Below are positions 7,492 through 15,956 of a stretch of DNA of 64,000 nucleotides, piece by piece. The position numbers were made by a program, and so were the translations under genes. How positions within the stretch are numbered: the first letter of the stretch is position 1; every line of letters begins with the position of its first letter. The notes below the pieces were generated by a model. That model saw only the letters and a list, made by a program, of their open reading frames with translations, was not told the origin of the DNA and searched no databases. The DNA is from Streptomyces sp. SCL15-4 (GTDB lineage Bacteria > Actinomycetota > Actinomycetes > Streptomycetales > Streptomycetaceae), in NCBI RefSeq assembly GCF_033366695.1, contig NZ_JAOBTQ010000001.1, positions 7,750,001 to 7,814,000 on the forward strand, in the 5' to 3' direction.

Positions 7492-8727
7492 TCACCAGGT
7501 GACGGGGAGTTCGTAGACGCCGTAGACCATGGCGTCGTCCTTGAACCGCAGCTCCGCCACGTCGGCGTCCAGCCGCAGGCCCGGGACGCGGCGCAGCAGC
7601 GTGCCGTAGACCGCCTCCAGCTCCACCCGGGCGAGGTTGGCGCCGATGCACTGGTGGATGCCGTAGCCGAAGGCCAGATGGCTGCGGGCCTCGGCGCGGC
7701 GGATGTCCAGGGTGTCCGGGTCAGGGAAGACCGACTCGTCGTGGTTGGCCGCGTTGTTCAGGGCGAGGATGCCCTCGCCGGCGCGGATGGTGACGTCGCC
7801 GACCTCGATGTCCTCCACCGCGACCCGGGCGGTGCCGGAGTCGGAGATGGAGAAGACGCGCAGCAACTCCTCGACGGCGTTGGGCAGCAACGACGGATCG
7901 GCCCGCAGCGCCTCCATCTGGTCCGGGTGCCGCAGCAGGGCCAGCACCCCGAGCGCGATCATGTTGGCGGTGGTCTCGTGGCCGCCGACCAGCATCAGCC
8001 GGGCCATCGTCACCACGTCGGTGTGGTCGGCGACCTGTTCGGCGCGGTTCTTCTCCAGGAACCGGCTGATCAGGTCGTCGCCCGGCTCCTTCTCCTTCAG
8101 GGTGACCAGCTGGTCGAGGTAGGTGTCCAGGGCCTGCACGGCCGCGCCGTACTCCTCCGGGCTCAGGTCGTGGTTCATCATCGCCGCCGACCACTCCTCG
8201 AACCGCGCGTGGTCCTCGTAGGGCACGCCGAGCAGTTCGCAGATCACCAGGGACGGCACCGGCAGCGCGAGGGCGGTGACGAGGTCGACCGGGCCGCCCG
8301 CCGCCAGCATCGCGTCCACGTGGTCGTCCACGATCTGCTGGATCCGCGGGCGCAGCTCCCGCACCCGCCGGGCGGTGAACTCCGGTATGAGCATGCGGCG
8401 GTGGGCGGTGTGCTCCGGCGGGTCCATGTTCAGCATCATCAGCCGGACCTGCGCCAGCAGTTCCTCGGGGATGTGGAACTGGTGCGGATAGCCCGGCAGT
8501 TTCAGGTTGGAGCTGACCCGGCTGTCGCCCAGCACCTGCCGGACGTGCTCGTGCCGGGTGACCAGCCAGGCCGGCTTGCCGTTCACTTTCAGCGCGGCCC
8601 GGGAGACGGGCTCCTCGGCGCGCATCCCGGCGTACTCGGGCGGCTCGGCGAACGGGCAGGTGCGGCGCAGCGGGAACCGCACCAGCGGCGATTCCGTCTC
8701 GGGTACGGCGTCGGCGGACTGGGTCAT
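7492..8727 (-). CDS. Cytochrome P450 (copy 1)
   Basis: The 411-residue P450 is soluble and bacterial in length. It has the I-helix motif G-G-H-E-T-T-A-N (around 248-255), the ExxR pair in V-E-E-L-L-R (285-290) and the heme loop F-G-Y-G-I-H-Q-C-I-G with Cys360 as thiolate ligand. A late oxidative tailoring role, hydroxylation or epoxidation of the macrolactam, is the likely job. It follows the second P450 by 59 nt with an AAAGG ribosome site. Many blocks are identical to copy 2 (for example the A-L-P-V-P-S-L-V-I-C-E-L-L-G-V-P-Y-E-D-H block near 154-173), showing tandem duplication. Confidence 0.9.
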   Translation of the reverse strand: MTQSADAVPETESPLVRFPLRRTCPFAEPPEYAGMRAEEPVSRAALKVNGKPAWLVTRHEHVRQVLGDSRVSSNLKLPGYPHQFHIPEELLAQVRLMMLNMDPPEHTAHRRMLIPEFTARRVRELRPRIQQIVDDHVDAMLAAGGPVDLVTALALPVPSLVICELLGVPYEDHARFEEWSAAMMNHDLSPEEYGAAVQALDTYLDQLVTLKEKEPGDDLISRFLEKNRAEQVADHTDVVTMARLMLVGGHETTANMIALGVLALLRHPDQMEALRADPSLLPNAVEELLRVFSISDSGTARVAVEDIEVGDVTIRAGEGILALNNAANHDESVFPDPDTLDIRRAEARSHLAFGYGIHQCIGANLARVELEAVYGTLLRRVPGLRLDADVAELRFKDDAMVYGVYELPVTW

Positions 8728-8786
8728 GGCTGCCTTTCGGACGTCGGTGACGGCGGGGGAGGGGGCGGGGCGGCGGGGGTGGGGTG

Positions 8787-10019
8787 TCACCAGGTGACGG
8801 GCAGCTCGTACAGGCCGTAGACGATCGCGTCGTCCTTGAACCGCAGCTCCTCCACCGGGGCGGCCAGGCGCAGCGTCGGGACCCGGGTGAGCAGCGTCGA
8901 GTAGACGACGTCCAGCTCCATGCGGGCCAGGTTCTGGCCGATGCACTGGTGCACGCCGTAGCCGAACGCCAGCTGGCTGCGGGCCTCGCGGCGCACGTCC
9001 AGGCGGTCGGGGTCGGGGAAGACGCGCGCGTCGTGGTTGGCCGCGTTGTTCAGCGGCAGGATGCCCTCGCCGGCCCGGATGGTCACCCCGCCCAGCTCGA
9101 TGTCCTCCAGGGCGACGCGCGCGGTGCCCGCGTCGGAGATGGAGAAGAAGCGCAGCAGCTCCTCCACCGCCCGGGGCATCAGCTCCGGCTCGGCGCGGAC
9201 GGCGGCCAGCTGCTCCGGATGCTCCAGCAGGGCCAGCACGCCGAGGGCGATCATGTTGGCGGTGGTCTCGTGGCCGGTGACGAGCATCAGCTTGGACATG
9301 CTGACGATGTCGGAGTGCTCCACGGCGGGAGTCTGCCGGTTGAACTCGATCAGCCGGCTGATCATGTCGTCGCCGGGCTCGCTCTCCTTGGCGGTGACCA
9401 GTCCGTCCACGTACCGGTCCAGCTCGTAGTGGGCGCGGCCGCGGTCCTCCTCGCTGATGTCGTGGTTCATGATGGCCCACGCCCACTCCTCGAACCGGCC
9501 GTGGTCCTCGTACGGCACGCCGAGCAGTTCGCAGATCACCAGGGAGGGCACCGGCAGCGCGAGCGAGGTGACCAGGTCGACCGGGCCGTCCGCGCCCTTC
9601 TCCAGCATGTGGTCGATCTGCCGGTCCACGATCTGCTGCACCCGGCCGCGCAGCTCGCGCATCCGGCGCACGCTGAACTCCGGTGCCAGCATGCGCCGTT
9701 GGACCGTGTGGTCCGGCGGGTCCATGGAGAGGAAGGTCAGCGGCACCGACTGGAGGATCTCGTCCGGCACCGGCACCTGGAGGGGGTAGCCGGGCAGCTT
9801 CAGGTTCGCGCTGACCCGCTCGTCGCCCAGCAGCTTCTTGTACAGGTCGTGCCGGGTGACCAGCCAGGCGGGCTTGCCGTTGACCTTCAGCCGGGCCCGG
9901 GAGACGGGGGCGGTCTCGCGCAGCTCGGCGTAGGCGGCCGGCGGGCTGAAGGGACAGGCCCGCCGCATCGGGAAGTCCGGCGGCGCGGCCTGGTCGGCCG
10001 GTTCGGCAGGTGCAGTCAT
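8787..10019 (-). CDS. Cytochrome P450 (copy 2)
   Basis: The 410-residue paralogue of the neighbouring P450 is the first gene of the minus-strand operon. It has T-G-H-E-T-T-A-N in the I-helix, V-E-E-L-L-R as the ExxR motif, and the heme loop F-G-Y-G-V-H-Q-C-I-G with Cys359. Both copies end in Y-E-L-P-V-T-W. Two ATG codons lie in tandem (10022 and 10019); the second gives better spacing (5 nt) from AAGAGG and is chosen. Its promoter carries the tandem heptamer on the minus strand. Substrate and position of oxidation cannot be deduced. Confidence 0.9.
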   Translation of the reverse strand: MTAPAEPADQAAPPDFPMRRACPFSPPAAYAELRETAPVSRARLKVNGKPAWLVTRHDLYKKLLGDERVSANLKLPGYPLQVPVPDEILQSVPLTFLSMDPPDHTVQRRMLAPEFSVRRMRELRGRVQQIVDRQIDHMLEKGADGPVDLVTSLALPVPSLVICELLGVPYEDHGRFEEWAWAIMNHDISEEDRGRAHYELDRYVDGLVTAKESEPGDDMISRLIEFNRQTPAVEHSDIVSMSKLMLVTGHETTANMIALGVLALLEHPEQLAAVRAEPELMPRAVEELLRFFSISDAGTARVALEDIELGGVTIRAGEGILPLNNAANHDARVFPDPDRLDVRREARSQLAFGYGVHQCIGQNLARMELDVVYSTLLTRVPTLRLAAPVEELRFKDDAIVYGLYELPVTW

Positions 10020-10110
10020 CATGACCTCTTCGCACGGGAGGGAACGGGACGCGCCGACGCCGGGTCGGCTCCGGGCGCGACGCCGTGCGGCGCCGTCGGC
10101 CGTCCCCCGC

Positions 10111-10157
10111 ACGCTAGGCAGCCACGCCGACGGACCCCAACCCCTAGCCGCCCCTAG
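10111..10157 (-). promoter_or_regulatory. Cluster promoter P2 (P450-ferredoxin operon)
   Basis: Read on the minus strand: CTAGGGG (10157-10151), CGG, CTAGGGG (10147-10141), then 24 nt to TAGCGT (10116-10111) as -10 box. The transcript would start about 85 nt before the P450 ATG. Both heptamers are identical here, the best-conserved copy of the set. Confidence 0.7.
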
Positions 10158-10512
10158 GGAAGGGCGCGGAGCCACCGGCCCGGCGGACGGCGGTCCCCGG
10201 GCGGACGGCGCGGTCGGATTCACCTGGTGTTCCGGGCGCTGTGAGCGTTGCGGGCGCGGTGCGGCGGGTGTTCCGGGTGCCGTCGGCGCGGTGTGGCTGG
10301 TGGCACCCGGGCGCGCCGCCGGTGCCCCGGGCCCGCCGTGCCGCCCGCCGCGGGAGCCGGGAAGTCCGGTGCCCCGGGCGCCGCCGGCATCCCGCCCTCC
10401 GTCGCTCCGCGTACCGCCGGCACCCCCTCCTCCACCGGCCCCGTGCCGCCGGTCACCCTGCCGCCACGTACGGCCCGCACCCCCTCACCCGCCATCCCGC
10501 ACACCGCCGCCA

Positions 10513-10557
10513 CCCCACCCCCGGCCCGCCCCGCCCCCGTGCGCCCCCAGTCCCCCC
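10513..10557 (-). other. G-run tract with quadruplex potential
   Basis: The plus strand has seven runs of three to six C within 45 nt, so the minus strand has seven matching G runs with 1-5 nt loops, ending 8 nt before the starter-operon operator. Such a tract can fold as a G-quadruplex. This is a sequence-only inference. Confidence 0.4.
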
Positions 10558-10565
10558 TGCGCCGC

Positions 10566-10611
10566 CTAGGGGCGGTTAGGGGTCTGGTGGCGGCGTGGGG
10601 GCCGTTAGCGT
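10566..10611 (+). promoter_or_regulatory. Cluster promoter P3 (starter operon)
   Basis: CTAGGGG (10566-10572), CGG, TTAGGGG (10576-10582), then 23 nt to TAGCGT (10606-10611). The -10 box is identical to that of the divergent P450 promoter. Transcription would begin about 100 nt before the VinJ-like gene and cover the coupled genes to 18944. Confidence 0.7.
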
Positions 10612-10723
10612 CGGCTGCGGACCACGGCGGAGACGGTCAGGGCGCCGCACCCGGCCCTCCCGGTCCCGGCCGGTGTCCGCGCCCGGCCGCCGTCCCGTCC
10701 CGCAGCGAGCAGAGGTGATCAGC

Positions 10724-11620
10724 GTGTCCCCGGAAGCCACCGCGAAGGGCACCGTCCCCTTCGGGGAGTACCGGACCTGGTACCGGGTGACCGGCCGGCT
10801 CGGCGCGGGCCGTCCGGCGGTCGTCGCCGTGCACGGCGGGCCCGGCAGCACCCACGACTACCTGCTGCCGCTCGCCCGGCTCGCCGAGGACGGCTGGCCC
10901 GTCGTCCACTACGACCAGCTCGGCAACGGCGGCTCGACCCACCTGCCGGACCAGGACCCCGGGTTCTGGACCGTCGAGCTGTTCGAGGCCGAACTCGCCA
11001 ACCTGATCGAGCGGTTGGGCATCGCCGACGACTATGTGCTGTTCGGCCAGTCCTGGGGCGGCCCGCTGTGCGCCCGGCACGCCATGACCGCCCCGCCCGG
11101 CCTGCGCGGCCTGGTCGTCGCCAACGCGCCCGCCTCCTACCCGCTGTGGCTGAAGGAGATGGCCCGGCTGCGCGCCGCGCTGCCGCCGGAGGTGGAGGAC
11201 ACCCTGCGGCGGCACGAGGCGGCCGGCACCTACGACAGCGAGGAGTACCTCGCCGCGATGCGGGTCTTCTACGACCGCCATGTGTGCCGGGTGACGCCCT
11301 GGCCCCGGGACTTCCTGTCCTCCTTCATGGAGATCTACAACGACCCCACCGTGTACTACGCGATGAACGGCCCCAACGAGTTCCACGTCATCGGCTCCCT
11401 GAAGGACTGGTCGATCGTCGGCGACCTGCACCGCGTCCGCACCCCGACCCTGCTGATCAGCGGACGCCACGACGAGGCCACACCGGCCGTCGTCCAGCCG
11501 TATTACGACGAGATCCCCGGGGCCCGCTGGGAGATCTTCGAGGAGTCCAGCCACCTTCCGCACCTGGAGGAACCCGAGCGGTTCCGCGCGGTGCTGACCG
11601 ACTTCCTCAAGAGCCTGTGA
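10724..11620 (+). CDS. Proline iminopeptidase-like aminopeptidase (VinJ-like)
   Basis: This 298-residue alpha/beta hydrolase has H-G-G-P-G-S (38-42) and nucleophile Ser110 in G-Q-S-W-G-G, with Asp in S-G-R-H-D and His in S-S-H-L-P-H. In vicenistatin-type pathways the VinJ family removes the N-terminal protecting amino acid (alanine) from the finished polyketide amine before ring closure. Position at the head of the starter operon fits that role. GTG at 10724 is chosen because AGAGG lies 8 nt upstream; GTG 10715 is an in-frame alternative. Specificity is inferred from context. Confidence 0.85.
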   Translation: MSPEATAKGTVPFGEYRTWYRVTGRLGAGRPAVVAVHGGPGSTHDYLLPLARLAEDGWPVVHYDQLGNGGSTHLPDQDPGFWTVELFEAELANLIERLGIADDYVLFGQSWGGPLCARHAMTAPPGLRGLVVANAPASYPLWLKEMARLRAALPPEVEDTLRRHEAAGTYDSEEYLAAMRVFYDRHVCRVTPWPRDFLSSFMEIYNDPTVYYAMNGPNEFHVIGSLKDWSIVGDLHRVRTPTLLISGRHDEATPAVVQPYYDEIPGARWEIFEESSHLPHLEEPERFRAVLTDFLKSL

Positions 11621-11634
11621 AAGGGGACGTGGCC

Positions 11635-12570
11635 ATGGCACACGACACCGCCCTCGTCTTCCCCGGCATGGGACCCGTCCCGTTCGCCGAGGTGGGCAGG
11701 TTCATGGTGGCGAACCCCATCGCCCGGGACCTGGTCGCCGTCGCCGACGAGGCACTCGGCTACTCCCTCGTGGACGCCTTCCGCACCTCCCCGGGCGACT
11801 ACTCCGAGGCCGCCCAGGTCGCGTTCTTCCTCAACTGCCTGGCCTGCGCCCACTGGGCGGAGGAACACCTCGGCGTGGAGCCCGGCATCGTCGCCGGGCC
11901 CAGCTTCGGCGAGAAGGCGGCCCTCGCCTACACCGGCGCCCTGGAACTCCCCGACGCCGTCCGCCTCACCGCGGAGATCGCCCGCTGCCTGGAGGAGTAC
12001 TTCGCCGTCGAGCACCGGGACATCGTGACCCTCTCCTTCGTCCGCGCCCCGCGCGACGGCCTCGACGCGATCCTCGCCGAACTGGACGAGGCGGGGGAGT
12101 GGCACGAGATCTCCTGCCACATCGACGACGGCTTCTACATGGTGTCCCTCTCCGAACACCGCGTGCCCTGGTTCCAGGAGCGGCTGCGCGCCCTCGGCAG
12201 CCTCCCCCTGTACACCATGCGGCCTCCCATGCACGCCTCGGCGTTCGCGTCGCTGCGCGAGAAGGCCGCCCGCGAGGTGGTGTCCCGCTACACCTTCGCC
12301 GACCCCCGGCTGCCCGTCGTCGCCGACCAGGACGGCCGGCTGCTGCGCACCGGCGAGGAACTGCGCACCATGCTCCTCGACGGCTTCGACCACCCGATGG
12401 ACTGGCCGAGCGTCACCACGGCCCTGAAGGACGCCGGCGCCCGCCGGATGTGCGTCGCCGGACCCGACAGCCTGTTCGGCCGGGTGCCGTGCACGACCCG
12501 CCAGTTCGACGTCGTCGCGGCCCAGCCGCGGCTGGCGATGACCCCCCGGCGCCGTACCCGCGCCGCCTGA
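11635..12570 (+). CDS. Discrete acyltransferase (VinK-like), dipeptidyl transfer
   Basis: The 311-residue protein is a stand-alone AT-fold enzyme: F-P-G-M-G near the start, nucleophile Ser90 in A-G-P-S-F-G-E, and the likely catalytic His in P-P-M-H-A-S. The G-P-S-F-G-E version differs from the G-H-S-x-G of extender ATs, as expected for enzymes that move an aminoacyl-beta-aminoacyl group between carrier proteins. It would transfer the capped starter from the ACP at 12597 to the N-terminal ACP of PKS1. AAAGGGGA precedes the ATG by 7 nt. Confidence 0.85.
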   Translation: MAHDTALVFPGMGPVPFAEVGRFMVANPIARDLVAVADEALGYSLVDAFRTSPGDYSEAAQVAFFLNCLACAHWAEEHLGVEPGIVAGPSFGEKAALAYTGALELPDAVRLTAEIARCLEEYFAVEHRDIVTLSFVRAPRDGLDAILAELDEAGEWHEISCHIDDGFYMVSLSEHRVPWFQERLRALGSLPLYTMRPPMHASAFASLREKAAREVVSRYTFADPRLPVVADQDGRLLRTGEELRTMLLDGFDHPMDWPSVTTALKDAGARRMCVAGPDSLFGRVPCTTRQFDVVAAQPRLAMTPRRRTRAA

Positions 12571-12596
12571 CCCCGCCCGACTCCTTGGAGGCCCCC

Positions 12597-12851
12597 ATGT
12601 GGGACGACCGGTTCGAACAGATACTCCGCCCCTTCCTGCCGTTCCTCCCCCCGCAGGAGGAGCTGACGCCGGAGTCCGACCTGAAGGACCTCGGCCTGGA
12701 CTCCCTCGGCACCGTCCAGCTGCTCGGCACGCTGGAGGAGGACTACCAGGTCCGCTTCCGCGACAGCGCGCTGACCATGGACACCTTCCGCACCGCCGGT
12801 GTGCTGTGGGACACGCTGCGCGGCATGCTGCAGCAGAGCACCGCGGGCTGA
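12597..12851 (+). CDS. Discrete acyl carrier protein (VinL-like)
   Basis: This 84-residue carrier protein has the phosphopantetheine site L-G-L-D-S-L-G with Ser36. It carries the beta-amino acid starter during loading, decarboxylation and capping, before hand-over to the PKS. It is acidic and short, as usual for stand-alone ACPs. The ATG has GGAGG 6 nt upstream. It lies between the acyltransferase and the adenylation enzymes that act on it. Confidence 0.9.
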   Translation: MWDDRFEQILRPFLPFLPPQEELTPESDLKDLGLDSLGTVQLLGTLEEDYQVRFRDSALTMDTFRTAGVLWDTLRGMLQQSTAG

Positions 12852-12864
12852 CGGGGCGGCCACC

Positions 12865-14433
12865 GTGGACCCCACCGTGGACGGCACGCTGTCCGGCCGG
12901 TTCGCGCGCGGCCTGGCCCTCGCCCCCGACCGGCCCGCGCTGCGCGCCGACGGCGTCGACCTCACCTACCGCGAACTGCACGAGAGCGCCCTGGTCCGGG
13001 CCGGTTCGCTGCTCGCCGGGCTTCCCGGCCGGCCGCCCGCCGTGGGGGTGCTGGCCGGCAAGGGGCCCACGGCGTACGCCACGCTGCTGGCCGGCCTGTA
13101 CAGCGGCGTCACCGTCGTTCCCCTCCAGCCCGCCTTCCCCGCCGCCCGCACCCGGCGGATGATCGAGGCCGCCGGGGTCGGCGCGCTGCTCGCCGACGAC
13201 GACGCCCTGCCCGCTCTGACCGCGCTGCACGAGGACGGTGTGCGGCTGCCGACACTGTTCGCGCCCGGCGCACACCCGATGCCCGCCCTCGCCCTCGACC
13301 CGGACAGCGCCCTGAAGGCGCCCCAGCCCGCCCGGCCCTCCGACATCGCCTACGTGCTGTTCACCTCCGGCTCCACCGGCCGGCCCAAGGGCGTACCGGT
13401 CACCCACGCCAACACCGCCCACTACTTCGGCCTGCTCGACCGGCGCTACGACTTCGGGCCGCACGACGTCTTCTCGCAGACCTTCGACCTCAACTTCGAC
13501 TGCGCGATGTTCGACCTGTTCTGCGCCTGGGGCGCCGGCGCCACCGTCGTCCCCGTACCGGCCCGGGCCTACGCGCGCCTGCCGGAGTTCGTGGCCGAGC
13601 AGCGGATGACCGTGTGGTTCTCCACACCCAGCGCCATCACCCTGGTGCGCCGCACCGGCGGGCTCGCACCGGGCGCCCTAGCCTCGCTGCGCTGGAGCTT
13701 CTTCGCGGGAGAGGCGCTCGGCTGCAAGGACGCCGAGGACTGGGCCGCCGCCGCGCCGGGCGCCGCGCTGGAGAACCTCTACGGCCCCACCGAGCTGACC
13801 ATCACCATCACCGCGCAGCGCTGGACGCCCGGCCCGCAGCCGAACGGCATGGTGCCCATCGGCGCCGTCCACCCCGGTCACGACACCCTGCTGCTCGGCC
13901 CCGACGGCGCGCCCTGCACCGGCGACGAAGGCGAACTCTGCATCGCCGGACCCCAGTTGACCCCCGGCTATCTCGACCCGGCCGACGACGCCGGGCGGTT
14001 CCTCCAGCGCGACGGCCGGCGCTACTACCGCACCGGCGACCGGGTCCGGCGCGCCGACGGCGGCGGCTGGCACTACCTGGGCCGCAAGGACGCACAGGTC
14101 CAGGTGCACGGCATCCGGGTGGAGCTGGCCGAGGTGGACGCCGCCGCCCGCACCTGTCCGGGCGTCGAGGACGCCGTGACGGTGGCGGTGCCCGTGGACG
14201 GCACCGTGGAACTCGCCGTCTTCCACACCGGCACGCCCGTGCCGCCCGCCCGGCTCGCCCGTCATCTGCGCGAGCTGCTGCCGGCCGCCGTGGTCCCGCG
14301 CGCCTACCACCACCTGGACACCCTCCCGCTCAACGCCAACCGCAAGACCGACCGCAGGAAGCTCGCCTCCCGGGCCGCGGCCATGCGGCAGCCCGCCGGA
14401 GGCACACACGAAAGGCGGCAGGAGTCGCAGTGA
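12865..14433 (+). CDS. Amino acid adenylation enzyme (VinM-like), capping
   Basis: This 522-residue stand-alone A domain has the core motifs L-F-T-S-G-S-T-G-R-P-K-G, Y-G-P-T-E-L-T, Y-R-T-G-D-R-V, and N-A-N-R-K-T-D with the catalytic lysine. There is no carrier or condensation domain. In VinM-type systems such enzymes activate an amino acid (alanine) and attach it directly to the amine of the ACP-bound beta-amino acid as a protecting group. Alanine is inferred from the pathway, not from the pocket. The GTG start at 12865 has only a weak ribosome site; an in-frame GTG follows at 12877. Its stop overlaps the next start by 4 nt (GTGA). Confidence 0.85.
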   Translation: MDPTVDGTLSGRFARGLALAPDRPALRADGVDLTYRELHESALVRAGSLLAGLPGRPPAVGVLAGKGPTAYATLLAGLYSGVTVVPLQPAFPAARTRRMIEAAGVGALLADDDALPALTALHEDGVRLPTLFAPGAHPMPALALDPDSALKAPQPARPSDIAYVLFTSGSTGRPKGVPVTHANTAHYFGLLDRRYDFGPHDVFSQTFDLNFDCAMFDLFCAWGAGATVVPVPARAYARLPEFVAEQRMTVWFSTPSAITLVRRTGGLAPGALASLRWSFFAGEALGCKDAEDWAAAAPGAALENLYGPTELTITITAQRWTPGPQPNGMVPIGAVHPGHDTLLLGPDGAPCTGDEGELCIAGPQLTPGYLDPADDAGRFLQRDGRRYYRTGDRVRRADGGGWHYLGRKDAQVQVHGIRVELAEVDAAARTCPGVEDAVTVAVPVDGTVELAVFHTGTPVPPARLARHLRELLPAAVVPRAYHHLDTLPLNANRKTDRRKLASRAAAMRQPAGGTHERRQESQ

Positions 14434-15956
14434 ACGGTCAACCGACAGTGCCGGCCCGCACCGACGCCCGGGTGCACGACCTGCTCGACGAGGCCACCGC
14501 CGAGCGCCCCGACGCACCGGCGGTCACCGACGCCGCGGGCCGCTGGACGTACCGGGAACTGGCCGCCCACAGCCACGCCGTCGACGCCTGGCTGCGGGCG
14601 GCCGGCATCGGCCCCGGCGACCGGGTCCTGGTCCAGCTGCCCAGCACCCGGGAACTCGTCGCGCTGCTGTACGGCACCGCGCGGTGCGGCGCGGTCCTCG
14701 TCCCCGTGAACACCGGCATGAAGGACTACCACCTGCGGGCGGTGGTGGAGAACGCCGAGCCCTCGCTGATCATCGTCGCCGACACGGCCGTGGACCGGAT
14801 CGGTGCCCTCGCCGGCGAGGTGCCGGTCCGCGGGCTCGGCCCGGCCTGGCGGGAGATCACCGCGCTGCGCGAGCGCGGGGCCCGCGGCGCCGGAATCCCG
14901 GTCGGCGCCGACGACATCGCCGTCCTCGTCTACACCTCCGGCTCCACCGCCGCGCCCAAGGCGGTGATCTGCCCGCACGGCCGGATGGTCTTCGCCACCG
15001 AGGCCATCAACCTCGAACTCGGCTACCGCCCCGACGACGTGGTGTTCTGCCGCTTCCCGATCTCCTGGGACTACGGCCTGTACAAGGTGCTGCTCACCGC
15101 CGCCGGCCGCAGCGAACTCGTCCTCGCCGACGGAGACTCCGACCTGGTGCTGCTGCGCCGCATCCGGGAGACCGGCGCCACCGTCGTCCCGATCGTGCCG
15201 TCCCTGGCCACCATGATCTGCGCCCTCGCCGAACGCGAACCGGCCCGCGAGTCCCGGGTGCGACTGTTCACCAACACCGGTGCCGCGCTGCCGAAGGCCA
15301 CCGCCGACGCCCTGCGCACGGCGTTCCCCGGCGCCGAGGTGGTCGTCCAGTTCGGGCAGACCGAGTGCAAACGCGTCTCCGTGCTGCCGCCCGCCTTCCA
15401 GGACGCCAAGCCCGGCTCGGTCGGCCGCCCGCTGCCCGGCACCCGCGCCTTCGTCGTGGACGACGAGGGCCGGCCGCTGCCGCCCTGGCGGACCGGCGAG
15501 ATCGTCGTCGAGGGACCGCACGTCATGCCCGGCTACTGGCGGGCCCCGGAGCAGACCGCCCGCGCCTTCCGCCCCGTCCCCGGCGGCGGACTGCGGCTGC
15601 ACACCGGCGACTTCGGCCATGTCGACGAGGACGGCTTCCTGTACTACGAGGGCCGCCGCGACGACATGTTCAAGCACAAGGGCGTCCGCATGAGCACCAC
15701 CGAGATCGAGGCCGCCGCCACCGACGTCCCCGGCGTCCGCGCCGCCGCCGTCCTGCCGCCCGCCGAGGACCGCCCGCTCGCGGTGTTCGCCGAGGGCGAC
15801 ATCGACCCGCACACCCTGCTGAAGGAACTGTCGCTGCGGCTGGAGCCCGCCAAGGTGCCCGCCGTGAGCCGGGTCGTCGGCGAACTGCCGCTCACACCGC
15901 ACGGCAAGCACGACCGCAAGGCGCTCGCCCGCCTCCTGGAAGGAACCACCGCGTGA
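14430..15956 (+). CDS. Beta-amino acid adenylation enzyme (VinN-like)
   Basis: The 508-residue acyl-AMP ligase loads the starter on the discrete ACP. Motifs: V-Y-T-S-G-S-T-A-A-P-K, F-G-Q-T-E-C-K-R, H-T-G-D-F-G-H, and a C-terminal catalytic Lys in P-H-G-K-H-D-R-K. Asp214 in I-S-W-D-Y-G and the pair Lys314-Arg315 fall 16 positions before Asp230 and Lys330-Arg331, which I recall as the VinN residues that bind the beta-amine and the alpha-carboxylate of 3-methylaspartate. The constant offset supports a 3-methylaspartate (or aspartate) substrate, consistent with the glutamate mutase genes downstream. It is coupled to both neighbours by GTGA overlaps. Confidence 0.87.
   Translation: MNGQPTVPARTDARVHDLLDEATAERPDAPAVTDAAGRWTYRELAAHSHAVDAWLRAAGIGPGDRVLVQLPSTRELVALLYGTARCGAVLVPVNTGMKDYHLRAVVENAEPSLIIVADTAVDRIGALAGEVPVRGLGPAWREITALRERGARGAGIPVGADDIAVLVYTSGSTAAPKAVICPHGRMVFATEAINLELGYRPDDVVFCRFPISWDYGLYKVLLTAAGRSELVLADGDSDLVLLRRIRETGATVVPIVPSLATMICALAEREPARESRVRLFTNTGAALPKATADALRTAFPGAEVVVQFGQTECKRVSVLPPAFQDAKPGSVGRPLPGTRAFVVDDEGRPLPPWRTGEIVVEGPHVMPGYWRAPEQTARAFRPVPGGGLRLHTGDFGHVDEDGFLYYEGRRDDMFKHKGVRMSTTEIEAAATDVPGVRAAAVLPPAEDRPLAVFAEGDIDPHTLLKELSLRLEPAKVPAVSRVVGELPLTPHGKHDRKALARLLEGTTA

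Larger units (their letters stand above)
10023..10723. other. Divergent promoter region between P450s and starter operon
   Basis: About 700 bp without a credible gene. Two copies of the cluster operator lie near its two ends, facing outward (10111-10157 minus, 10566-10611 plus). The roughly 400 bp between them are extremely GC-rich, with proline-rich open frames on several strands that have no ribosome sites or family features. A C-run tract (10513-10557) abuts the plus-strand operator. Confidence 0.6.

Noticed and set aside
10021..10718. Proline/arginine-rich open frames in the divergent promoter region
   Set aside because: No ribosome sites, no family features, overlap with the promoter motifs; expected by chance at this GC content.
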